This document shows, in pieces, positions 38,101 to 48,940 of a stretch of DNA of 64,000 nucleotides. This stretch comes from Coriaria nepalensis (taxonomy: Eukaryota > Streptophyta > Magnoliopsida > Cucurbitales > Coriariaceae). Numbering within the stretch: the first letter of the stretch is position 1; each line of letters starts with the position of its first letter. The DNA is taken from NCBI GenBank assembly GCA_027186245.1, contig CP114486.1:3472001-3536000 (forward strand). The letters are read 5' to 3'. The notes beneath the pieces are model-generated. The model was not told the DNA's origin. It saw nothing but the letters and a program-made list of their open reading frames with translations, and searched no databases. The translations under genes were made by a program, and so were the position numbers.

Positions 38101-39850
38101 CACTTGTGGTGGCTCATGGCTGGATATAATCTAGCCTTAAATATTTGAAACAGTCGATATTTTTATTTTATCTAAAACCTTTGATTATTAATCTAGTTTT
38201 AAATGTTTGAAGAGTTATACCGGTATAATATTTTCTCCTAAATACCCATTTACATTTTATTAGTTTTGAATCGGATTGTAAATAAACTATTTCCTAAGTA
38301 TTGTTATATATAATTGAATCAATCTCGTTATTTATTGTTTTTTTCTAGAAAGCAAAATTTATAGAATACATAACTTCCTTATATATTTTAGGATCATCTT
38401 CAATTTGAAAAACTATAGAAATTTTCATAATAATCTCTTCTTTATTTGATTTTCTTCCTTTTCATATTTCATGGGTAAATTTTACTCTTCTTCAAATGAA
38501 TCGTGTTAAGAATATGACATGCAATTAAAATAGTTTCTCCTCACAAATTGTTAGATAATTTTGTATTCAACAACATAACATTTGTCATTGCAAGAAATGT
38601 AATATTTTTTTTTTCGGCTAAGCCATTTTGTTGAGGTGTAAAAGAGGTTAAACATTGGTGTATTATACCATGTTTTTCACAATATGCAAAAAATTCATAT
38701 GAGAAATATTTTTCACCTCTATCATTTCTTAAAATTTGAATATTTCTTTCTAATTGATTTTCAACTTCGGCCTTTTAATTTTAAAATGTATTAAATGTCA
38801 CATCTTCATATTTAAGCAAGTAAATATAAGTATATTTAAAACAATCATATATAAAAGTGACAAAGTATCTTTTACCTCATTTTGTTAAGATACAATTCAA
38901 TCACATAAATCACTATGTATTATATATAATAGTTGAGATGATTTTTCAACGCTATGAAAAGATATCTTAATCATTTTGATTTAGTACATATTTTACATTT
39001 TTCTAATTTGCTAGTATCACATGACAATATATCACATTTAATAACTATATTAATTGTACTAATCCCTATATGTGTAAGTATACTATGTCATAATGAAGCA
39101 TAATTCAAGTCAATTATATAAATAGAACTACTAGCATTCTTATTAATAACATCATTATGAACATTTTATAATTTTACCATTTCGTCACTTTAATAACACT
39201 TTTCAATGAAATAGTTATTTTTTGACAAAATTAAAAACATATAGCACATTGGCTAGGATGATCTTTCTAAATATATTTGATTCCGGGTTTGCCTAATAAA
39301 TTTACAATTAATTAGGTTCATATTCATATCATAAACCTATAACATATTGGCTAGGGTGATCTTTCTACCATAAATGAACACAATTTCAATGCTATCAATT
39401 CCAAGTACCTTAGAATGATCCTCGTTTCTCATTTAAATCTTTTATTTATTTCCGACTTCTTCAAAAACCTTGAACAATGATTTGTTTATTATATGAAATG
39501 TGCATAATTGCACAAGTATCATATCACCAACTTTGAACTTTTCATTGGACAATATTGATCTCGATCATAATAGCGATAATCCCTCTTCTATGACATTCAC
39601 TTTAACATCATTATTTTATTTCTTTCATACTATAAAATCACAAGCAAAATGCCTGATTTTTTTACAAACAAAACAATTATAATTTATCTTGATTTATTTT
39701 TTTTACCAAAAATATTCATTTTTTGATTTTTATTTTTGAGACGCTATATTTTTCTATAATATCGGTCTTTGAAGTATCAATATTGACTTTTTTCATTTTA
39801 TTATCATGTGTTATAAATTCTTATTTAATATGAAATATCGAGTGCGCCTA
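38101..39850 (-). mobile_element. Ty1/Copia relic: zinc knuckle, protease end, integrase, RT start
   Basis: Minus-strand translation shows Copia pieces in the normal order. At about 39690-39620 there is a zinc knuckle NCFVCKKIRHFAC. At about 39440-39230 there is the protease tail: VLGIDSIEIVFIYGRKITLA with MLxVYDMNMNLI. At about 38790-38480 there is the integrase core, with LRNDRGEKYFSYEFFAYCEK, TPQQNGLAEKKN and ACHILNTIHLKK. At about 38430-38130 there is the RT start, with EDDPKIYKEVMYSI, NNEIDSIIYNNT, KWVFRRKY and FKTRLIIKGF. Stops are frequent and the base composition is strongly AT-shifted, so the element is old. No LTRs were recognised. It differs in sequence from the two Copia relics at the left end. 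Confidence 0.85.
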
Positions 39851-42800
39851 CCTGATAGGCACATTAAACCCGTCACACCTTGCAATTACATGCATGTATG
39901 AATCTCCTTAAATTATCATTTATCTTTAAATATATTATCATTTTCTAATATGAGATATATTTTTTCCTTATGAAGTATATTTTACATTTGAAACTTTATT
40001 TACTCCTTAATTCAAATAAAGTCCAACATAGGATTGTCATTATTGTAAGAAAATTAAGATTAAAAATGTAGAACACGCAAAAATGTGTGGCGAAGAAAAT
40101 CTAGAGTCGTAAGAGAAATTCGGGTAGATGATGACCCACTTTCACGACTTTTTCTGTTCACGACTTAAGCAAACAAAGGTCCTCGTCAGCTCCGACTCAG
40201 GCTCTTGCTGTTACATCATTACCACGTCATGCGACAGCTCCTCCTCGTAGTTCTCGTCTCCGTGGACCCGCTAACAGGGAAAGTTCCCAACAACTTCCAG
40301 ATTTAGTACGTTTGTGATCTCCCACTCATACCCACGTCAGCGTAGTGCCCTATAATTAAAAGCACCCAAAAATAATAATTAGCCTTGTTCCCCCGGGAAA
40401 AAATAAATGTAACACCCAAACATGTACTTGTCAGTAGGTCCCACACCGGCTTGTTCTAATCAATCAAGACGAGCTTCTGCCTCGTGTATCTGATGAGTAC
40501 CTGGGTAGATTTGACCGTACCATCTATGTTTTTTTTTGTTTTAATTTAGTTTTTTTTAGTTTTTTGTTCTCTCTTAGTTGACATGAAGAATGAAATCAGA
40601 AGGGTCTTTAAACCTTAATTAATACCAGACTAATCCTCATAATTAATTTATTGATCGACAGATTAATAGTTGAAAAGCAAGGTGCTAATTAGATGATTTT
40701 ATGGTGAATAATAATTGTTACAATTAAATACATGCCATATGATTCAAGTGAGGGCTTGTCCCATTGGCTTCATGTTCGTTTTGATTGATCAATAATGCAA
40801 ACTTAATTGTATTTCTACTATGAAAATGACATGACATGACAGAAATCTTCTTAATGGGTAGGAATCCATACATTTGATTGATATCTTCTTAATTTTGTTT
40901 GGTCTTCTCCTTATTTTAAAAGAAAATTTGAAATACTAATTTATTTCTTGCGAGATTATGATGTTAATATGGTATCTTTCTCGTAGATATTCTTGTATTA
41001 ATACATACAATTCATTATTGGTATTATTTAAACAACGTTTGGTCGAACCTTATAAAAAAAAAATGTAAAATAGTAATAATAATGGGTAAACTATGATGTC
41101 TATACTTATGATAAAGTGATTGGTTTGTATTAAACGACTCTACATAATTAAATATAACGGTCTACTTCAATCAAAGATGAGTAAAATTAAGGTTGAAGAA
41201 CAGGGAATAGTGGATTATCTGACCTGCTAATCCGTCGTATTCGTTATCATTCAAGTTGTGATATGCCGATCTTGAACCAAATGCTCCATTATTCCCCATT
41301 ACCCATAGGAAAGATATTCACTTTTATTCTCATCCAAGATAAAAAAAAAGGGGTGGATATTATGAGAAATTTTTAGATGAAATATTCTTACCATATCATT
41401 TGTGAAAAGAACCAATCAAAAGCAGATATGTTTAGCCAAATTCATAAAATAAATTATTATTGTTATTATTTTCAGATTAATGGTCGGAAATGTGATTTTC
41501 TTCTTGATGTGTATTGGTATTGTGATTGATTGCTGGTTTGGTGATGGGGGTTTAATGAAAAATCCGAAGCTTAGTTCCAACTTCAAGATCTGATGACGGC
41601 GATGGAGGTGTGAATTTTCGATGTCGAAGCTTCTTGGTTTGTTTTTAATGGTATTTTTTTTATAGATGTACTTCGATCTGAGCTTCAAATCTCCAGATCC
41701 GAGAGGGAGAGAGAGACGATGGGAAGACAGCAGTTGCGGTGGTGGCGATAGAGGTGGAGACGGTAGTAATTGTGGCGGTTGTTGGATTGGGTAAACATGA
41801 AATAAACAAATAATTTTATTTTATTATGAGTTTAGCTACATGGCTGCTTCCTACTAACTATTTTAAGAGTATTAAAGAATTTCTGTGTTCATCCCACTAA
41901 CACAATCATGCTCGAAAGTCAAGTAGAGCAAACGACCGGAACCTTCCCATGCACGTAGTTATTAAAATTTTATTTAACAATACTTTTTAAACGCATTATT
42001 TTATGTATACTTTTCCTTAGAGCCAATTGAAAAACACAATAATGTACCATCACACAGTCGTTGAAAATATGGTCTCATATCATCACATTTTTTAGAAATG
42101 AAAAATGAAATCTTCACGATGGTGAATCAATTATTGAGAGATTTCCATAATATATGTTAAGCTACAAAATCATAAACCCTAGGCAGTACCTATAGCTACC
42201 ATTTCAATTTCAATTTCTATTCCTATACATTTAATTATTAAATATGATGATATGAAAGTAATGATGTAAAACGACACTTGAAAGCAACGGAAATTATATA
42301 ACAAATTCATCTAAGCCACTCTCCATTAATTTAAGTGGCCTAATTTTTAAAAATTAATTTTCCTATTTATAAAATTATTATTATTATTTATAAATATAAC
42401 AAAATTATTTCTAAGTACAATTTTTTGTATATTTATAAATGAGAAAAAGGAAGAAAGTTTACTTAATTTTTTATATATTAAAATTTTTAAGTTTTTTTAT
42501 TCGAGATAAATTATTTTTATTGGACTTTTAATTTAAATAATTTGATCTATTTTTCTTATATAAATATATATAAGATATATTATTCTCTTCAATCAAATTC
42601 AATCAAGCATTGCCCTCTCGAGACGTTCTAACGTTATAAATTTTATATTTGACTAGTTAATCTTTAAGGACAAAATATTCCTTATTTATTTATTATAAAA
42701 TATTTAATTATAATTTATATTTAAAATGATATATTATTTTATACTTGTTAAAAATATATTAACCCGAATTTAAATTATATATATAATATTTAAATTTTAT

Positions 42801-44103
42801 TTAATAATATTATAAATCTAATTATTTTCTTAAAATTTACAACATAAGAATTCACCGAGTTAAATAAAAAAAATAAATAAATAAAGGATGGTAAGAAAGT
42901 AAAGAGAGGAGGGCACGATTTGACAAGTGAAGCAAGCACACGAGTCACGACAAAAATGAACAGAGCTATGGAAATTAGAAACAAAATTAGTAATAAAAAA
43001 AGGGGGAAAAAAAAGGAGTGTCTCGCGGGACCCACTCACTAAGGGTATCGAAGGTAAAAAAAGTCCAAATTTATATATATATATATATATTTTTTTGCCC
43101 TAACTGGTCGAGAATACACCGCTACGATTGTAGCTCACAGATTCATTGACTTTTCCTTCCTTCGTGAATATAGTAGAAGATTCCGTCGAAACCGCCCGAG
43201 GTTAAATAAAACTCACCAACTGTTTCTGGGCCCACCATAAATAAATAAATAAATAAATAATTCAATAATTCCGTCACATTTTTTTAAAAATTAATTTTGA
43301 TTTTTTCATAACCCGTAATCAATGTCTGACCGGGAAAAAAGGAAAAGAACCCAAAAAATTAATAATAATTAATTAACTAAAAAGCCGATTTTCCAGCTAG
43401 GATCCTGTGGGCCGCGTGACCCCACCTCTTTCAAACACGAGATTCCTGAGGCTCTGGGAAGTAGAAAAAAAAAAAAACGAGCCGACTTCTACGGAGAAAC
43501 GCCGATTCTCGCGGCTGGACACTCTCCCAGCTTCTTCGGTTGCCACGTCGCCTTACGTTCTAGAATCTAAAATAATTTTAAAAAATATACAAATTTAGTG
43601 GAAACGCCAGCTGTGTAAGGAACCAACCGGAGATCGAAATCCAGCCGTCCATTCCCGGCAGGCTAGGTGACACGTGACCACGTCAAGTCTAATACTCTCT
43701 TATGTGTCGTCGACTAGATCCTCCCTCCCTAGTCTAGTTCCTATGATAAAACGAAAGACACAAAACCTTTTTGGCCTTTTTAAATATAAATAAATAAATA
43801 GCCTCCATCGCTGGCGCCTGGCGGCAAGCTGCTAAATATATTAAATATTTTTTTAAAAAAAATTAGCAGATGAATATCAGTTTCGAGCTTCAAACTCCCG
43901 TTTCAAAGCGTGAAATCTGTTCTTAAACTTCCGTTTCGACTTTACAGCTGTTTGCCTAGTCACGTATTGGTAATATTTATTGCACTTTTTATTTCTTATA
44001 TATTTTTTTAACTATTCTTTTTTAATAAACGGAAAAATAAATAAATAAAAACTGTTGAAGCTAGCTACCTTGTCAAGCACGTCTCCTATTTCCAATGAAA
44101 CGC
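39851..44103. other. Intergenic, about 4.2 kb, upstream of the TPP gene
   Basis: No gene supported. The stretch from 42.2 to 43.1 kb is very AT-rich. A TA run lies near 43073-43090 and an ATAA/AAAT run near 43238-43260. The last 600 bp are richer in GC and contain ACGT-core motifs, fitting the promoter of the trehalose-phosphate phosphatase gene. Confidence 0.45.
43671..43685. promoter_or_regulatory. G-box/ABRE pair upstream of TPP
   Basis: CACGTG at 43671-43676 is followed one base later by CCACGTCA at 43678-43685, with another CCACGTCG at about 43542-43549. Paired ACGT-core elements are the usual layout of abscisic-acid or light-responsive bZIP/bHLH sites. They lie about 430 bp before the likely TATA box of the TPP gene. 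Function is inferred only. Confidence 0.4.
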
Positions 44104-44110
44104 TATAAAA
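44104..44110 (+). promoter_or_regulatory. Probable TATA box of the TPP gene
   Basis: TATAAAA followed by a pyrimidine-rich stretch, consistent with a transcription start near 44135 and a long leader. The coding start is 2.1 kb downstream, so a leader intron is required; a CACAG/GTGCG donor at 44456/44457 and a CCACAG acceptor at 46045 would give one. Confidence 0.45.
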
Positions 44111-45770
44111 ACCCGATAACTGCTCGCCTTGAAAACCTTCCCCGCGTTCTAGTTGGCGTTAACGCACATCTCGCATTTTGCGTCTCGCCTTCTCTTCTCC
44201 CCTCCCTCTGTGTTAGGGTTTTCCTTCACCTCTTTCTTTGTTCCCTTTTTTTTTTTTCGCTTCTCTTCTTCTCTGGATCACTTCTATTTTATTTTTCGTG
44301 CAATATTCTCTACGTCCGCATTATCACTGATTACCTTTTCTGCTGTTGGGATTGGTTCTCGAATTTTTCAATCCGGTTTCTACAATTTTCTCCAGGCCGG
44401 GTTTTGGTGTTTGGTTGCTCGGAAAAAAAAAATAAACGAGAAAGAAATAATCACAGGTGCGTTTTCTCGGATTATGCTTGAGCCTTTTTCTTTTTCCAGC
44501 GATTCGGATTTTTGGAATTTATCCGGTGTATTCTGTCTCTCTTTTTTTTTTTTTTATCTGCTGTTGCTAGATTGCGTGGAGATCCTTTTTCTCTGAGTTT
44601 TTCTTTTGCTTTATAGATTTTCAAAAGTAATGGAGTTAATGACTGAAGCTAATTTGTCTGGTATGAATATGGCTCATGGCATGGGTATGGTCGCTTTTTT
44701 TGAACCCAGAATGCTCCTGGCCGTAAAAATGTATCTAATGATAGTAAACGTATACATTTAAAACTATTAAGAATCATTCTTTCTAAAAGCTAGTTTAAAC
44801 AGTGATTAATGCCAATTAACTATTGATTCTAGTTGACACATAGGATGCTTATTTTAATGTCACGCATAAACAAATGATCATGACAGCCTTTTTAAATTTT
44901 TTTTTTCGATTTATATATTCAGTACAAGTTTCTATTTTGTCGGTTGCTGAACAGGAGATATAAAGTATGTGAAGTTTCACGTGTTTTAAGTTGAAATGCA
45001 TTTCCTTGACTTTTAACCCGAAGGAAAAGTAGAAAAAAATGTGAAAAGGGAAAAAAGAATGAATCTTTTCCATTAATAGATTCAATATAAACACGAAAAG
45101 GTGGCCACCAGTTTTCCACTGGATGTTGAGTTTACTGTCTGGCTCCAATTTTCTACAAGGATGTTCTAGATCATGCTGTGAAATTTCTTTTTGACTGTGT
45201 GAAAACCTGGGATCTCTTGATCTAGATTGGTATGATCTAGGTGGTGGATTCATGGCGGGGTTTAATTTGTTTTGGTAGTTGTACTGTCTTGTCAAGTTTG
45301 AAATATTTTATTCAATATATATTAATCTCTCTAAATCTTAGGAGAAAAGGTGTTAGATCTACATGTGAAAGCTCTTTCGCTTTAGAGAGACTACATGTTT
45401 TTCCTGTGAAATTCTGACAAGTGGTTCCAGTATTCTGTACACCAAACTTCCCATCTTCCCATCGTATTTTCTTTGATACATGAATTGATTCATAAACCTC
45501 GTTTAAGTTTTAAGCAAATCCATAAAAACAAAAAAGTAAAAGTAAAAGAGGAATGAGACAGGTACTTGTTCTGTTTGACCAGTACTGAAATTACTTCCAA
45601 TTGGGGAAGTTCATCAGCTATTATTTGATATGTTATTCGTTGGAGTTATTTGGCCTCTGCTGTTTAAATCTAAATGACATGAACCCACTTGATAGTTAGT
45701 CAAATACAAGGAAAGTCGTCTTCCGTCATGCGTCAACATCTTTCAACATGTCATAGATCTGCCAAACAGA

Positions 45771-45852
45771 GTTTCTTATTTTCCTTTTGATTGTTGTTCT
45801 TTCAGCATATAGTTTCTTATTTTCCTTTTGATCGCTGTTCTGTCAGAATTTG
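45771..45852 (+). repeat. 41-bp tandem duplication in the TPP leader intron
   Basis: Two head-to-tail copies with the word TTTCTTATTTTCCTTTTGAT repeated at a spacing of 41 bases, differing at a few positions. Both lie in the presumed leader intron, so no coding effect is expected. Confidence 0.8.
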
Positions 45853-46219
45853 GAACACTGCTTGCTATTTGGGATCATCATAACGACGTTAATTTCTGGA
45901 AAATAATGTCGGACAACCCTTTGTAAATGCTCTTTTCGTTAGGAAATGAGAAGGTATTACTGCCTTTGGAAACTTTTCTTATTTTCTTTTGCATTCACTA
46001 TTTTACCTTATTTTTTATCTACTGCAATCTTGATCTCATCCACAGCAATCAGGAAACCTGCTCTTGATGGAATGCTCACCAACTAGTTGTGACAAGAAAA
46101 CATTGAAGAGGTGGTTTTTCATTGATAAAAGGGTTGGGTAAAAGTATATTGGATATTAGCTATATCTTAATAGCCTTGGTAAATTTAGAGAAACTTAACC
46201 ATCAATCAATCTGGATTCA

Positions 46220-48223
46220 ATGGACTTGAAGTCCAAAACTTCTCCTGTCATTGCCGATTCTACCACCCCAATGAAAGGGTCAAGGCTAGGCATCCATGCT
46301 GCTCTGTTGCCTTGTGCCCAGCAGGGTGCATCCTTCTCTTCAGGTAAATGTATCAAAATTCCGAGGAAAAAGCCGGGAATGTTTGATGATGTTTGGTCTA
46401 GTGGCTGGCTGGATGCGATGAAATCCTCTTCGCCTCCTCGAAAGAAGCTAAACAAGGATGCCACCATTGATGTTGCTTTGGATGATACTGACACTGCTTA
46501 CAGCTCCTGGATGGTATTGCTTAATGCTTAGAAACTTTTCTAACTTAATTTGTATATGTAACTTATTCTTTTTTCCCCTTACTCTTTACTTTTTTGGTGG
46601 TGTAGCTCAAGCATCCATCAGCGCTGAAGTCTTTTGAACAAATTTCAAATCATGCAAAGAACAAGAGAATAGCGATGTTCCTTGATTATGATGGGACTCT
46701 TTCTCCCATCGTGGATGACCCAGATCGTGCTCTTATTTCTAATTCTGTAAGAATAACTTCTTAGTTCATATGTATTTTATAAGAAGCAACTTTCTTCCGC
46801 CTTCTAGGCTTTACTGACTGAATATGGTAATCAAACCAACTGTTACCAGATGCATGCTGCTGTCACAGATGTTGCCAAGTATTTTCCAACTGCGATTATA
46901 AGTGGAAGAAGCCGTGACAAGGTGGGTTTAAAGAGATCCTTGTGGGAGATGATGAAATTCTTTTGTGATCTCGACTGTCTATTTAGTATTTATTTAGTCT
47001 TGGTTATTGGTCTCATCTGAACCTTGCAAAACTTTTCAGGTTTTTGAGTTGGTAGGACTAACTGAACTATATTATGCTGGTAGCCATGGGATGGACATTA
47101 TGGGGCCTGTATCTCATGCAGCACCCAACCATCATCCAGACAGTACAAATTGTACTGACCAACAGGTAGGTGAATGCATAAAATTGTTTTGCTTATCAGT
47201 CCCATGTCTCACCATACCTTACTATTTCTTTGATTTATTTTCCAGGGCAAGGAGTTTAATCTATTCCAGCCTGCTCGGGAATTTTTACCTATGATTGACG
47301 AGGTGAATGGTTGTTTGCTGCATACGGGCCATTTATATCATTTCATATAGATGATGTTCAGAACATAATTGGGTTGATTCTTACATGCAGGTTTTTAAAA
47401 TCCTTGTCGAAAATACTAAAGTAATCAATGGTGCAAAAGTTGAAAACCACAAGTTTTGTACCTCCGTACATTATCGAAACATAGATGAGAAGGTGAAACA
47501 CTTTCTTGAAACTTGACCCTTCTTCCATTACTTTGTTCTATTAGATTATTGACAAGTGCATCCCTCTTTTGTTTTTCGTTTCCAGAATTGGCCAACAGTA
47601 GCAAAATGTGTTCATGAAGTTCTAAAAGATTACCCTCGTTTGCGACTAACTCACGGTCGGAAGGTATTAGAGGTCCGGCCCGTGATTGACTGGAACAAGG
47701 GAAAAGCGGTTGAGTTTCTGCTTGAATCCCTCGGTAATGAATCCCTCTTCACCTTTTCTCAATGAACGTATTTATTTTATTTTACCCGGTATTCTTAACT
47801 CCAGAATCAAAACTAACTCTGCAGGGCTAAATACAAGTGATGACGTTCTTCCTATCTTCATTGGGGATGACAGGACCGATGAAGATGCATTCAAGGTCTC
47901 CCTATTTTCTTTTTCCTGTTCTCAAGAACCTACAGCATTTATGTAAAACTTTCATATTGATCTAATTATCATAAAATGTAACATTTCATCAGGTTTTAAA
48001 AGAAAGAAATCAAGGTTATGGAATCTTGGTATCTCCGGTCCCAAAGGAAACCAATGCATTATATTCTCTTAAGGATCCATCCGAGGTAAAAAGAAGAAAC
48101 TTATCCCATCTTCGTACTTTGAATTCTATTTGTCTGAATTGTTGGAAAAACAATATGCAGGTACAGGAATTTCTCAAGCGGTTGGTGAGATGGAAGAAGG
48201 AAGAAGTCGAAGCAACAACATAA
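46220..48223 (+). CDS. TPP: Trehalose-6-phosphate phosphatase
   Basis: Removes phosphate from trehalose 6-phosphate, a sucrose-status signal, giving trehalose. Exons are 46220-46513, 46606-46746, 46850-46921, 47040-47165, 47246-47302, 47391-47492, 47586-47733, 47825-47895, 47993-48085 and 48161-48223. They total 1167 nt, or 388 aa, in one frame, the normal size of stand-alone plant TPPs. The HAD catalytic motif is [12 protein letters not shown] with D125 and D127. Further landmarks are [62 protein letters not shown] and the magnesium-site motif [11 protein letters not shown]. There is no synthase domain. The N-terminal 95 residues are variable, as in the family. The leader seems to contain a 1.6-kb intron and a 24-codon upstream frame. 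Confidence 0.95.
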
Positions 48224-48940
48224 TTATTACTCAGATAGAAGGATGCGAAGAAGAGTATAGATCTTGATGTTAAACAATTTTTACCCCTATATTTAGTGAA
48301 AATTGAATGCCCTCTTTGAGTGACATTTTTTTCTTTTAAACCCAAAATGATGGGTAAATTTATTGATTAGCATGAAGAAGTTTTTAATTTATTTTTAATT
48401 TTTATTTTATTTCATTTCATTTATTGATGTTTTCATTTGCCCTCTTGTCAAAAGCCCTTCCCTCTATTATAAATAGAATGGGTCTCTACTGATATCATGA
48501 TGTAGCTACTACTACTACGTTTGTGTTTATCAGCAATGGTACTTCTGTATTGCTAATGGAGTTGCTTAATTCTACATATATATTATTGATAAATTTTAAT
48601 TATATATATTATTGATAGATGATTTTTACCTTAAAATAAGACAAGAATTCTATAGACACTCAAGCTTAGTTGATGTATTGTCATCTTACTTAATTTGACC
48701 TCATGTTTTTAATCAATTTTCATAACATCAATCAGCTGTCGAGTGTGATTATGTATAATGTAAGAAACTTAGGTACACACTTGTGTTTAGATCTCTGGCT
48801 TAGTAACAACCTTAGTTATTCTGCTCCGTCTTATCTTATAACCCATTATCAAACTCTTATATACTAATCGGGGGTATTGAGCGAATCGGTTTTTAGACCA
48901 CAACTGCTTAACAGAGCTCTTTCTCAAACGCTGAATCGAA
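48224..48940. other. Intergenic between TPP and the transaldolase pseudogene
   Basis: About 700 bp with the TPP 3' UTR and the former promoter of the transaldolase gene. A duplicated TATATATTATTGATA word lies near 48577 and 48602. No gene seen. Confidence 0.5.

Noticed and set aside
43407..43598. 63-codon frame MGRVTPPLSN... as a small gene
   Set aside because: No relatives recognised, and an A-run inside it encodes lysines. It lies in the TPP upstream region.
44095..44596. Overlapping plus-strand open frames of 128 and 147 codons before the TPP gene
   Set aside because: They are Phe/Leu/Ser-rich because of CT-rich leader sequence, start at or before the likely TATA region and match no family. 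They are better read as a leader exon.
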